From the NCBI RefSeq assembly GCF_021155765.1, contig NC_060107.1, positions 16,354,501 through 16,418,500 on the forward strand: DNA of 64,000 bases, given 5' to 3'. Of the stretch, positions 24,420-36,732 are shown piece after piece. A program made the translations under genes and the position numbers. The notes below the pieces were generated by a model. It saw only the letters and a program-made list of their open reading frames with translations. It ran no database searches and had not been told where the DNA came from. The first letter of the stretch is position 1; each line of letters begins with the position of its first letter. The DNA is from Diprion similis. Its lineage: Eukaryota; Arthropoda; Insecta; Hymenoptera; Diprionidae.

Positions 24420-25353
24420 GACGAACAAGGTCACCCACACGGCGACACGAACGTCAGCGCAGCTCGCGGCTCGATTCAGCAGTTTCACCTGTGCCCACCT
24501 AAACACGCTCACATACGCCCCTCTCGCCCCGCGAAAGGAACCGGGGCTTATCTCACTCTTTCTAGCTCCTCAGGTTCAATTCTCGTCAGCGGTTGGAAGT
24601 CGTACCTACATACATTACATTGTACGAGATACACGATGCCATCCGCAATATTATTTCCGATGGAACTCACCTGGAAGAAGCGGAGACGAACTCGAAGACT
24701 TCGATTCCTGCGGTTTACCAAAACTGGGATAAAATATTTTTCGCACTTTTAACTGTAATACGTAAGAGATGTATATGCTGTATGTGTATGTATAATTACA
24801 CTCACTTACGCACTGACTCACTTTTTCTCTCCCTCTCTCTCTCTCTCTCTCTTTTTCTTTCTCTATTATACAAGTAATATTGATATCGTTAATTACATTA
24901 CTAGCATTATCATTGGTATCGTTTCTCTATCATAACTCACAGAGTAACAAAAATAATAATAAATCAACCACAATTAGTCAGCACCAAAAATCCGCGATCA
25001 ATCCGCTACCTCTCGCAACTCTGTGCGAAAGTCAACTGCACACTAACGCCACCGGCATTTCACACTGTGTGTACCTACACTGTATTTTTCTCACTGCACG
25101 GAGAGAGATTGACGAGAGAAAGAGAGAAGTAGCGAGAAAAGCGGCGGGGCGGGGAGGGGGGGGGCGGGGCGGGATGGTTTTTGTGCACACTACAGTATCA
25201 CCGTATCAGAGCCGACAAAGGCGCATGCGTGCAAACCTGTCTGGCGCACGCGTCACTGGTGACTGCTGGTGACTACCACCTTATCAACGCTGACTGCGGG
25301 AGAGAACCGCGACGGCGAAGAGAGGGAGAAAGAGAGTGAGAGGAGAGAGAGGA

Positions 25354-25385
<32 letters not shown>

Positions 25386-25545
25386 CCAGGCGGACCCCCG
25401 CGATTCCGCATCGCGGCCACCTGGTGGCGACGTCGTCGCACTGCGTCCCCCCCCCCCCCCCTCCTTTTCCGTTACACGCTGCGTGCGCGACACGGGAGCC
25501 AAAAGACGTCTAATGCAACGAATTTAAACGTCTAATTGCAATTAG
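24420..25545. promoter_or_regulatory. GC/CpG-rich, GAGA-rich promoter-like island
   Basis: In an otherwise AT-rich window this kilobase has many CpGs, GC boxes (GGGGCGGGGCGGG at about 25160), a CT microsatellite (24823-24855), a purine GA tract (25319-25385) and a C15 run (25447-25461). Open frames through it translate to simple sequence and are not credible genes. In insects such islands often mark a housekeeping or developmental promoter with a non-coding first exon. Which gene it would serve is not visible. Confidence 0.4.
24823..24855. repeat. CT microsatellite
   Basis: A CT run with minor interruptions inside the GC/GAGA-rich island. Confidence 0.9.
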
Positions 25546-28500
25546 AGGTGGACACCGAGTACTTTGTAGGTCTGTCGTAGACATGATGATTTAGGGAGTT
25601 AATTCTGATTTTTTTTTCACTGATGAAGACCTCGGTGATAGTAAGCTATATCTTAACTAAAGAGAGACCGAAGTTTTGGTTTTGGTTTCGGCCAAAAATA
25701 TTGGCATCGGTGGCCGTTTTGGCTTCAGTCAGGAATTTTTTCATTATATGGAATTTTATTGGGTATTTGAAATTGTTTTTTAATAATTTTGTACCTAGTT
25801 TGTATTTTGAAAATAAAGTGATTTCCTAATATATTGAAGTCTTTTATTTAATATAATCGAATAATCTGTAACAAGGTTAGGAAAAACACTAGATTTCACA
25901 GTGTAATGAAAATTTAACTAAATTTTCACTTAATTACGTAAGTTTTGGTTTCAGTTACGGTTTTGGTTTCGGCTGAAAATCATGTTACGGACACTAATTT
26001 TAACCAATCAGAGACTGGCTCTGACCGGAAAATGTCGAATAGTGTTCTCGATCTTACATGCAGATACTGGTTCAAGTTTTCAGTATCGAAGGTCAATTGA
26101 AGACTTGCAACTGTTTCGCTCACGTACCTCAGAGCTATCAAGTTATTAACAAAAATGAATAACTTATTTTAAACAATAGAAAAAGGTTGGATTACAATGT
26201 TAAGCCAGAAGGAAAGCAATATAATTCTTACTTACGTTATAATACGTGGAAGAAAAAGGCGAAAAAATGGTCAACATCAAATCATGTCCGGTTCGAATGA
26301 CCAAGGGTCGTCATCTACAACCATAATTAGGTTAGAGATTGTCCATCTCTCGCAATTTATCAGGATTATATCTCGTGTAACTAAGACCTGATCGTAAAAG
26401 AAGAAACGATGGCATTTTATGAACCATTATAGTGCAGATTTTCTTCAGTCTTAAGAGAAACTACAGTGGAGAGATGTTGCAGGCAATCAATGCCGATTGA
26501 AAGACGGCGGGGAAAAGTAATTGTAAGATCAAGATTAATTGCAGAGAGCAACTCGATCAGAACTTATTAAAAATCTCAATGAGGCCCCAGCTAGTGAACC
26601 GTCAAGTAAGTCAAAGAATTACGAAACGAAAGAATTACGAAATAGAGGCTCAAAATCAAAGACTGAATTGAATTCTGATTAGCATTTTAATTAGAAAACC
26701 ATCTGTTTGTTATAGAAAATAAATTGCATGTACCGTGAATTCAGATCGAAATAATTCAGTGGCTAATATGGCGTTTTGTTTGGAAGCGATAATTGCTTCT
26801 TCTTTTTACTCCCATTTGAGTAACTTAGTGTACCTGGCAGGAGATAAAACCTCACGGACGAATATATCTTGAATCGAATTTTAAAATGTCGTTGTCGAAA
26901 CTCAGAGTCTTTCTATTTAAATTAAATAGGAAAGAGGTAATTTATTTAAAAAATTATTATCACTAATCTGCGCTTAATTATGTGGACTTGATCCCTGAAG
27001 CATTCCATACATAATCAAATCATCTACAAAAGTATCCACTGAAGAAAATGCACAGCTCAAAAGTTCAAAATGATAGGCATTAAAATTCAATTTGCCGTTA
27101 AATATTCATGTTTCAATGTTTCCAGTAGATACACTGTTGACTTTAACACAAAAAATTGAATAAAAAAGTTTTATAGACAATTCCGTTCTCTGTAAAAAGA
27201 AGTCTACCGAGCAAAGTCCATAGGTCTAACGGTGCACAAGTTATAAACGTTTAAAGTCAATTTTCGCTGTTGAAATTTACTTCTCAACATGAAATGGTCG
27301 AACTATTTATTTTGCGAGAAAAATTCAAATGGCAAATTTGGAAGAAATTAAGTTCTCTGTAAAATACTTTCAAGATCAAGTGCATACCATTAAATATAAC
27401 TGACGGTTAACAATTCAAAAGAACACGATACCAAAGGATTTTTGAATTCCAAGGAATTTCAAATTTTGACAGGTATCCGTTAGTCAGAATTTTTTTCAGC
27501 TTCTAATACTTCCAAGTTTTCTAGGTGGAAGCAAAAACAATTTAAGTACTTTTTTGATGGGAAATTCGTACACTCTTAAAATAAGTTTTATTAATTGTAC
27601 AGTATTTTTATTTATTTATTTTCTAACAAATAAAGAGCTGAATAACAATTCAAATACAAGTTATTTCTAGACAATTCAATTATCGTACTTAATTAATTGT
27701 ACGACTATCAGCTATGATTTATGATGTATTGAATGTTGATTTCTCATTTTAGTATTGGTGCTGTATCGACGCCTCTTGTGAAAACTATCATGTTTCCGTT
27801 ATTGCCGCAAAAACTATCATCTTTCGATTAATGCAATAAGGATTTTCTGATGATTTATGCGGTATACGATAATCAAAATGAAAGTCAATTTGCGGATGCA
27901 AGATATCCTCCAAATAGTTTTGTCGATGCAGGTCTTAGAAAATTGAATGCTTTTTTACAGGTTCTTTGCAGATGTTTCAAATTGTTTTTTCGTAATTTAA
28001 AAGTTGATTTTTTAACAATATAAATAACACTTGGTCTTATTATATTTGTGTCAAGTAGTCCTTCCCTAAACTATTTTTAAACTAATTATTGTATCTCGTT
28101 GGAGATAATAATAATACACTCTTACTAATTTGTATTAAAAAGTGCTACTTTTCGTAAGAGGGGACATCGTTTTTACCTCATTCGACTCGATTTATTTCAA
28201 CTGTACTTGTTAAATCTTTATTTCTTAATTCTTTCGACTGCAAGATGTTTTTGCCGGACTGCACACCTGATTACACGTTCATAAAAATATCCAGATAACA
28301 CAAAAGTTGCGCATTAATTGCGTGTTTAACTTGATACTTAATAAGAAATTTTCAAGAAGCCAAAATACGGATTTGTTCAAATGAAAATTTCTCGAAATTC
28401 ATATGTATCGTTGTAGATAAACAACCTACAAGAAAATCATAGATTATCACAAGTTACCGGATTTATAGATCACTGATCAGGATTTTTATTTATCCTGAAA

Positions 28501-29440
28501 GACCAAAATTTATAAGAATCCAAAGAAACCTGTTGACGGAAATTTTCAAGGTTTTTCCCCCCTATCGTCAGACATAATCTTGAACCTGTTTTGAAAACTG
28601 ATTCCAAAGTCACAAGACAGGAATTGAAACAAAAATATTTTCAGACTGCAGTAATAAGTAAGGAATAATTGGTGCGTTGTACTTTTATTCGTGATTGAAC
28701 ACTGCACACATGAAAACGTGTATGTTTGGTGACTTATGCATACAATGTAGATACGTCGACGCTGCTGTATGTGATGCAGCTTCTCAATTAAAATGCGTTA
28801 CATGGCCGGCTATAATTCAGAGGCACGAAGGCGTGAGGAGAATTAATTGGTTTTCTGAGAGACCGACCGACGAGCACGGACTCTCATCAATAACATCAGA
28901 ACCACGATTAAATAACGATATGTCACAAGTTAACCTCTGCGACATCCACTATTCATTCGGTGGACTCGAAGCGGTTGCTTTATCACGATGCAATCTAATC
29001 GCTTGCATGCGCCGATAAAAAACCGTTGGAAGTTCACGCTGATAAGACGAAATCAGTCCGAAAATCATGGGATATTCAGCCAATTCTACATTGGCTCGGG
29101 AATCGGGATCTTCAGGGCTCGGCCTTCCAGCATCTCTTGCAGCAGAACGCCGATTTCCTGCCGGGCAAATCGTTCATTTATCAATTTGGTCGGTATGTTT
29201 ATCACTTGGAAAAAATATATTTGTTTTTTGGCATATTTTCAAAGTTTAGATCTTTAATAACCTGTCCCTAAAAGGATTTTTCGACGTTCGATTTACTTTC
29301 GAAGTTGCAGCTATTTTTCTGACTCAACGATCAGAGGGGTCCGGCCGAAACGAATCAACAGTCGACGGTAGGAAAAGTTTTTACTGAATTTTATAGCTGT
29401 TTGTACTTTTAATGAAGGTTTTTTTACCACTTTTAAAATC
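25546..29440. other. Intergenic, no gene recognised
   Basis: AT-rich. At 25660-25720 and 25935-25975 variants of GTTTTGGTTTCGGC occur three times. The sequence near 25543 (AGAGGTGGACACCGAGTAC) resembles hAT-type termini, but no matching end was found. A GC-richer patch at 28700-29180 has open + frames without splice support; it directly precedes the transposase fragment and may be transposon debris. Confidence 0.35.
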
Positions 29441-29602
29441 ATGAGCATCATGGGAATAACAATTGGTCCGGAATTTTATGCTTTCGTTAACAAACGGAAT
29501 CAAGAACGCATTGATCGCTCCGAGTTGAGAGCTTCTAAAGCATCCGAAGAAGCTAGAACTGCTCGTATGTCTGGAAGGGCTTCAGAAAATGCCAATTTTT
29601 AA
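29441..29602 (+). pseudogene. C-terminal fragment of a Mutator-type transposase
   Basis: A 53-codon frame starts MSIMGITIGPEFYAFVNKRN, continues with a Gln-Glu-Arg-Ile-Asp segment and an Ala/Ser/Arg-rich helix (SKASEEARTARMSGR), and stops at TAA 29600-29602. From memory, the order Met-Gly-Ile-x-x-Gly-Pro, then Lys-Arg-x-x-x-Arg-Ile, then Ser-x-Glu-Ala-Arg-x-Ala-Arg is the usual C-terminal end of arthropod proteins with a Mutator-like transposase domain. The catalytic part is absent, so this is a relic. The 500 bases downstream look like the element's 3' non-coding tail. Confidence 0.5.
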
Positions 29603-31329
29603 GTGGAAGAAGGTACAATATATACAAGGCAGATATCGCTGATTGAAAATGTAAGCATACCGCACCGTTAAACGACTCAGACTGCGCGAAAATCGATTCT
29701 AAACTTAAAACGCGTTGTTCTCGAAACTACTTTTTTCGATACGGTTGGCATGATATTTCAGGTTCTAAGGTACCGATTTACTTGAAATTTGGTACAGAGC
29801 TTCTCTGTATATCAGAGTATGACATGACGAAGCGTTTTTTGCAATTCTTATTTTGTTTTAGTTTTTAAAAAATTCAGAAAGTCGGAAAAAATAGGCCAAA
29901 AACGTGAATTTTTTTTTACGCAGTCGCCATATTGCGAATAAACCTTTTTTAAATTTTCTTCCGTAGTGCTATAACTGCATCCTTCTTTTTTAGGAATTTA
30001 AATGAATTTTTTCTTTCAGATTACTGGAAGAGTTGGAATCCTGCCATCCAGGACGCACTTTTTTTGCTAGATCCCACTTTACCGGCCAGCACCTTTTTCA
30101 ATTTTGAATTTTTCTTTTATGATAACACTTTTTCATGATTTTGAAACATTAATAAATAACTGATAAAAAAATGATACGCACATTTCTGATTTCAGAATAT
30201 AATTTCAAATTTCTAATTCGGCACACGCACTCTTGTTCTGTAGTGGTTGGATCTTCAAAAGTAATGAAGGTAATTGAACAAACAAAGAGGCATCGGCAAG
30301 CGAATGAAATACTCTTTAAACTGATGTAATATAATTTTTCTTCTATAACCATATTTCCGTAAATTTTATTGGTTGAATTCTGTTACCTCTACACTTTTTT
30401 CACGAACCGTCAATTCTTAAGCAATCAAGTAAGGATGACCGCAGAAATCTATGTTTTAGGAATAGGCAGAAATGAACGATTTCACTGACTTTCGGAGACG
30501 GCTTCATCGATGGAAGAATGCTATCTATCGTTAAGGGTACGTCATAGTCCTTTTTTATCGACTGAGAGAGCTAACTCTTATATTTCGTTATTAATAATGA
30601 TGGAGTTTTTTCGATTTTTAGCAGGGCATTGCTTTTTCATTGCAAAATTCGGAAAATTCGTTGTCTGGAAAATTTCGAATGAAATTTGTTTTTTTGCACC
30701 CGTGTTGTTACTTTTTATTTATTATTGATTTTGGAAGCAATAGTGTGTAAAAGGTTAGGTGCTTTCCATTATTATCGATGTAATCAGGTGTTAAATAAGA
30801 CATCACAGCACTGGTTTCATGCAATATTGAGGCTAAGAAAAGTAAACTGTTATTCCGAATGATTTCAGACGCAAATAAGCTGTTGAAGGCAACCGATTGG
30901 GAGTTTTTAGTTTTGCGAGGTCCACGTTATCAAAACCATATGAAGTATAAATTATAACTTACAATATTTGCAAAAAGGTCATATAAAAAGAACCCTTTAA
31001 TTTAATAATTGAAAAACTAGCACTCGATGGTAAAAAAATACGGCTAAAGAATTCAATTATTGAAATTCACGGCCAGGTGGTTGAAGAAAAAAATTATATC
31101 ACATTAGTTTGATGCTTTTCTGTTTTGCATTATCTTCATTAATTTTGAAGATAAATCTGCAAAACTAAAAGCGCGTGTGTCAAATTTTAAATTTGAATTT
31201 TTTTTTGTTAATCAAAATATAAATTCTCCATTTTTTCTTTCAAGTACGTATATTTTTTTAAGTATAATAAATAAGAAAAAATTCAGGAAAATTAAAAATG
31301 GCGATGTTTTCAGCATTCAGTTTGGCGTA
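29603..31329. other. Transposon-tail-like sequence, then AT-rich intergenic
   Basis: Sequence from 29640 to 30110 (through AAACGCGTTGTTCTCGAAAC and GGTTGGCATGATATTTCAGG) has the look of a dispersed insect repeat and follows the transposase fragment. From 30110 to 31329 no gene or clear repeat is seen. Confidence 0.35.
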
Positions 31330-31980
31330 AAATGATTCATGTTGCAAATATTACGCAGCAATATATATTGTATATATTGCAGTTATGTTGCAGTATTTCC
31401 GAAATCTTGTATTCAATTATTATGTTGCAATATTGCCATTATACGTATGTACAACAAAGGACATCAGAATATTGCTAGCGGGTGTTCTAATATACGAAAA
31501 TATTGCAGAAAGTATTTGCAATATTCCATTATTTGCAGTAAACTACGATTTTGCACTATTTCTGAAGTATCTTAAGCCTTGCAAAATTATGTTGCCAGAA
31601 TGTTGCTGATACATTTCGGACCCTGCAAAGTTGCGTTTCCGCCTGCAATATTGAGAACTTTACGAAGACAAGTTACTGCAATATCTTAATTTTTTCAAAG
31701 TTACGATGCTACAATATTTTTGCAATATTTCAATTCATGTAAAATCAGTACGCTTCTGCTATGTTGTTAACTACCTCAAGCTTCGCAAAGCTACGTTTTT
31801 GCAGATTCTGAAATATTTGAAACCTTTACATTTCTGCAACTCTTCAATTTAAACAAAGTTGCCTTTCTGTAATGTTTCAACCTTTGCTTATCGATGTTGC
31901 TACAAAGTTTCTGAAATACTGTAAAGCTTGTAAAGATGAATTTCGAAAATTTTTCTGCAAAATTGCAGGCTGTGTTGGTC
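31330..31980. repeat. Degenerate GCAATATT repeat (copy 2), overlapping the 3' end of DYNC2LI1
   Basis: The same vocabulary as 5640-6340 recurs: TTGCAATATT, TGCAAAGTTGCGTTTC, TTGCAAAATTATGTTGC and GCAAAGCTACGTTTTTGC. The last 27 codons of the DYNC2LI1 reading frame fall inside it. Confidence 0.6.
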
Positions 31981-34900
31981 TGGCCTTTATTTTTACCTCT
32001 TCGCGTTGCGCCCTGAGCCTGTCGATTATCGGTTCCCTGAAGTTAGGGTCATTCGCGGGATCCTCGAGGTCCTGGGGGTTCTCGTTCTCCTTGGTCGTCT
32101 GGGGAACATGAGTGACGTACATCTGCTTTATAGATTCTAAAATATTCGCATTTCTTCCCTGTCCAAACGTGAGTCCAATCTGCGTGAACGAATCTATCCC
32201 AACTGGCATCAACAGCGGTTTCTCATAATCAGTACAAACGCCTTTTCTAAAAATTGACATGAAAAAAAAAATAAATAAATAAATAAAACCCGATCAAGAA
32301 CGAATTCAACTTATTGATTCCATCGTTCACACCAAAGGCCAAAACTCACGTCAACTGAGACCCGAAACCGTAGTGCGACAGCATATCCTTTGCTCTTCTA
32401 ACGAGGGACGTGTCTCTGCAGGAGTGATAGTGAAGTCCTGCCCCCAAAGCATGGGCCACTGCCCGAAGGGTCCGACCGATTAATTGCTTTCTATTCGACT
32501 CAAATTCCTGGAATTTAGAATCATTCAAAGCTGACCCCATCCGAACGGAACGTTTTTTCTTGTCAAACTAACAAAATTTGAATCCGATTTTGCAGCTTAC
32601 TTTGAATTCGTCGTATCTGCCGCCAACGATGCACAACTTCAGGGGAAAAGGTTCAGTTTCATCTTCGGAAGCTTCGTTCTTGATGTTCTTTTCTCTTCTG
32701 CGGCAATCCCTGAGAGCTTTGACTGTGTCATCGTCGAAACTCATTCTCATCGCGCTTCGAGCGACGGTTAAACATTCTTCCAACGTTGCCCAAAGCTCCT
32801 CAGGCTTCGAGAGGTCCAACATCATCAACAGAGTGGTATGATGCGGTGAATGGGTCAATGCCGATCCGGTCATTGCGGCCGAAAGGAGCGATGACGTCAG
32901 AGGACCGATCTCCCAAACGTGGACCACATCCTTCACCTGGCACAATTACCGCTGGATACATAATCTTAAGGATTAAGCGAACCTGGACCGTCCACATCGA
33001 GTTGTGAGAAGAGAAAATGGCGTTTGAAAAATTTCAAGGGATAGTCATAAGCCCACATTATCCATAGTTCCAAGGCACAGATCTTTTTCTGGAACATTTG
33101 AAGGTTAGGGATGTCCCCACTCTGGCCGCCTTAATCGATCACCGGATCGCTTAGTTACCCTACGTTATCGATTGTCCGAGAATTCCGTGCTCTGCTTGAT
33201 TGGCAGTTTGCCCTGCCTTACCCTCGTTTCAACCATCAACGAGCAAAATTCCAGAACTGCATTAGTGATGCCGATGACGGTTAAAACGGAGGTAAGGAAA
33301 TGCAAATTCCTAGTAAGGTAAATCAAACAAATTATCGGACGATCGATAACATAAGACAACTAAACGATCCGATGATCGATAAAGTTGGCCAGAGTGGGGA
33401 CATCCACCACCCTCGAACGTTCTAGAAAAGGTTTGTGTCTAGGACACAGGAGTGTTGGTAACGTAGGAATTAGTATTCGGATCTCTCTTTGCTACTCTAC
33501 TAACATAAGTGAAACAATTTTCCTACGATGTGTAATGAAAATAAACTGGTATGTGTAGATTCGTTAAACGCAAACTAAAATAGTAACAAGTGGGGAAAAG
33601 GTTTTGTAATGAGGCCGTTCAAAATGATTAAACTCTGGTATTTTTCATCGGATTGCATTGTTTTTGGGCTAATTTTCTTCAGTACAGAAGAAATATCTTG
33701 AGAGATAATCTAACAATAGTTTGATTAATATTAATCTTCCGAATGGATGAAAGATAAAGTTACGGTATAACAAATGTTCCTCAGTAATTATATTTGCGCA
33801 CTATAACTATGCTATAATACAAGTTACATTAACGGGTTTTCAGATAATTTATGGGGATCTGATGAGGACAAAAATACGCCCAAAAATATTAAAGTCTAAT
33901 GAAAAAAAAACCAGAGTTCAATCATTCTAAACGTTCTGATTATGAAACCTTTCCTCAGATTGTTAACATCTTCGATTGTTTTATTCGAAGTTGCTCAAAA
34001 TCATTTCTATTACATCTTAGAAATAATATTTTATTCGTGTTTCCATTGGGGCAAATAAAATTGTTGTTTCTCTTTTTCGAATTGCTGATTCAGACGGTGC
34101 GGACCACTCAGTAAAACTCAAAACTATTTTGATTCGCGCAAGATTTTGACGATCAGTCAGGTTTCACGCAACTTTAGAAGGTACTATGCTGCATGTTTGG
34201 ATTTATTATACGCGGTAAGTTGCTATCGATATTCCTTTCTTTAAAGTCGAAAATTTGCATTCCTTGAAAAGAGATTTGTGTCGCGATTCTCATTAATCCT
34301 CGTAGATGAGGAAAAAAAATTTATCACCCAATTTGGAGTTTGATGACTAATTATCAAGTTGTGCCACTTGTTTACAAATAACAATATTTAGATACATTTT
34401 TAACTATTATGCAACTCTTCAAAACTCGATTCAATCTTTCTTTCGTAAAATTTGAATAACTTTTGTGGTGGAAGAAAATGTGTTTTTAATTCAGGAACAT
34501 AAAAACCTGGTGATGTATAAATGTTTATAGATAATTCATGACAAATTTCAGTAAGTTGTCATCAACGAGATATGGTTCATTACATCTAATAACAACCACA
34601 TTTCTAATCAAAATAAAAGATTTTAATGTTTTTCTCAAATTTACTTTGCAATACGAGTAACTTGGTGTCAACAAACTCTATTACGATACGCTAGTCCGTT
34701 AGGAAAATCGTTTTTTCAGGCTTTTAATTGATTATATTGAATCACACTTGAATCTTGGGTGTGTTACAAAATGCATACGTATCATTATTTTGGACGCATT
34801 TTTATATTGCTGTGGTTATTGTCGTATCAAGAATGCTTACTAAGCTTTTGCCAGCCTTTCGTCCGAATGAATAATCCATAGCAATGGTTGGCTTGGGGGA

Positions 34901-36732
34901 TTCTTCTTTTTCCAAAAACCGGTAAATCATCGTCGTTTTTCCCTGAAATTATTGTCGCATCATGGAATTTCGATTACACAGTTTTTACAACATGCATCAA
35001 TATGTGGGCGTCTGGATCAAAGTCAGTAAGCAATTTCCTAGAAAAAATTATTCGTGTACATATCAAGAGACATGTCAAGAAAATAAAACTTGTGACTAAT
35101 TTTTTTTTTTCTCTCGAACTACCCATATTAAATATTTAATATATATATATACATGGGGCGTTCCATGCCAAATCAGGTGGTTTGAAAACTTTTGATTTTT
35201 GATTTCCCCAATTTTTTGTACCCCTCAAAAGAACATTTCCGGTGAATTTTTAGATTTTTTTGATCACTCGTTCAAAAAATATCAAATTTTCAAAAAAGTC
35301 GTTTTTTTTTGTTTTTTTTTTCCATAACTTTCTTAATAATGATCCAAATTGAAGTTTTTACTTTGAAAAACTTTGTTTCGAGATGGTCTTTACAAAAAAA
35401 AAAAAAAAAAACTACAACAAAAATATTCACAGGGTGAAATGTTAAATCGTGTTTTTGAAAGTGAGTGTATTTTTCGATCTTTTTGAAATTTTTTCATTTC
35501 AAACTACTATTCTTTCAACAACTTTTAAGATTAATCCAGTCGTTGGCCCTCCAGAAATACTATTTCTCTTGGATTTTTGAAAATTAAAAAAAAAAAAATT
35601 TCACTATAAATCATCATAAATAGCAATTTCAAAATTTACCAGAAAGGCTCTTTTCAGGGGTACTAAAAATATCAAAAACTTGAGGAAATCAAAAATCAAA
35701 ATTTTTCAAACCGTCCGGTTTGACGAGGAACGCCTCATATATATCAATGAATGTGGAATAATCGATTTGAAATAATGAAGGTGTGCCTATTCCGAACAGT
35801 TTTAACAGCTCCCCATCATGCTTTCCCTCCCCCCTTTGAACCCATAGTATCCAGGATTGTGGGCTCGACATGAAGTCGATCGATAAGACGAACTCGACAT
35901 ACGGAGCCGTGTGAGTCGATCAGCTTTAAGTCCGGCTACTGCGCTTAGATGATCATTTTTGGTTTTTCTTTTGTTCAATAAAATACGTGATCACTGCAGT
36001 GTGTAAATTAAACAAAAATTTGCCCTATAAAGAATACCTAGCTTAGTCAGGGGCAAATTTCTTGAACTGAATTTCGCACCTGATGGAAATAAACTTTTTT
36101 TAATAGACCTTCGAAAATATTTTCAATCACAGAGAATAATAAAAACATAACAATCACAATATGGTAGTTGATTTGAAATTCGTGAAAAGAAATGGTAATG
36201 ATTAATCACAAAAAAGAATACATCTATAATTTTTTTTTATTTCCGAGTTATGTTGATTTCAGAAATTTAAACATGAATTAATATTTGGAAAATTCATAAT
36301 TCGAGAACGAATTGAGGTATACAATTTAAAAAAAAAACTTGAATGTTAGTTTTTACAGTCGTAAATTGATTAACAAAAATCGAGGGAATCATATATTTTG
36401 ATCTCAAAATCTTATCCACATTCTAATTTTACATCCCATTGCAATTCTTGCGGTGGTCGAGGCGATTACTGTTTAATGCCACGCCGTCTGACTACTCACC
36501 CATAAAACTGTATTTCATATCAAGTCGTCCGACCATTCATGCGCAAGACTACTTGTCTAACCTTGAAGCTGTTGTTTCCACCACTTACCACTCCTTTGCT
36601 CCCTATAACGATAATAGATCGTTCATGAGTAACCGAACGATCGGTCTTCCGCTTATTTTCATCTTCTAAAGATAGTCGGAGCGCCATTTCCCTCATACTT
36701 TCCTCTCTAAACGAAACACAAGACATAAACAT
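31877..36732 (-). CDS. DYNC2LI1: Cytoplasmic dynein 2 light intermediate chain 1 (5 exons, about 369 aa)
   Basis: This subunit of the dynein-2 motor drives retrograde intraflagellar transport in cilia. Exons on the - strand are 36732-36589, 34942-34841, 32936-32601, 32507-32350 and 32246-31877, with consensus junctions in matching phase. The P-loop GSKGVGKT (residues 44-51) is split by intron 1. Then follow GRKAGKSLVKDVVHVWEIG (the family GRRA...DIAHFWELG region), DLSKPEELW at 123 (family DLSKP), GGRYDEF near 187 (family GSKYDVF) and the C-terminal GIDSFTQIG and DPANDPNF blocks. Length is close to the human protein (351 aa). Of the possible start Met codons, 36732 is the first after an in-frame stop; 36696 is the other likely choice. 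The tail after Arg-Glu-Glu is uncertain: a GTAAAA donor at 31996 could lead to another exon, whereas reading on gives 27 repeat-derived residues before the stop. Introns 1 and 2 carry foldback elements. Confidence 0.93.
33084..33430. mobile_element. Foldback MITE with TIRs of about 110 bp (in intron 2 of DYNC2LI1)
   Basis: The left end TTTTTCTGGAAC leads to GGATGTCCCCACTCTGGCC. The reversed right end CTTTTCTAGAAC leads to the same GGATGTCCCCACTCTGGCC and on to ATCGATCATCGGATCGTTTA (left: ATCGATCACCGGATCGCTTA). The internal 130 bases are unrelated. There is no coding capacity. Confidence 0.85.
33885..34120 (+). repeat. Dispersed interspersed repeat (family 4), DYNC2LI1 intron copy
   Basis: It shares, in order, AAACGTTCTGATTATGAAAC, CTCAGATTGTTAACATCTTC and CCATTGGGGCAAATAAAATT with the copies at 200-400, 46290-46590, 52490-52750 and 58790-59095. 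All copies lie in the same orientation. Confidence 0.6.
35148..35745. mobile_element. Foldback element with TIRs of about 100 bp (in intron 1 of DYNC2LI1)
   Basis: The left end GGGGCGTTCCATGCCAAATC, then GGTTTGAAAACTTTTG and ATTTTTGATTTCCCCAA, is mirrored on the right, where the reversed sequence reads GAGGCGTTCCTCGTCAAACC, GGTTTGAAAAATTTTG and ATTTTTGATTTCCTCAA. Both ends abut TA-rich flanks (ATATATATA), consistent with a TA target. The same terminal word appears at 62193, and a variant at 10231. Confidence 0.8.

Noticed and set aside
24880..25535. Overlapping open frames of 60-130 codons on both strands in the GC-rich island
   Set aside because: They translate to Ser-Leu or Glu-Arg simple sequence from CT/GA tracts and poly-C, with no splice or start support.
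25543..25980. hAT-like left terminus and GGTTTCGGC repeats
   Set aside because: No matching right terminus or 8-bp duplication was found, so no element was called.
28695..29257. Three overlapping + frames of 60-107 codons
   Set aside because: No family signal or consistent exon structure; their position just before the transposase relic suggests element debris.
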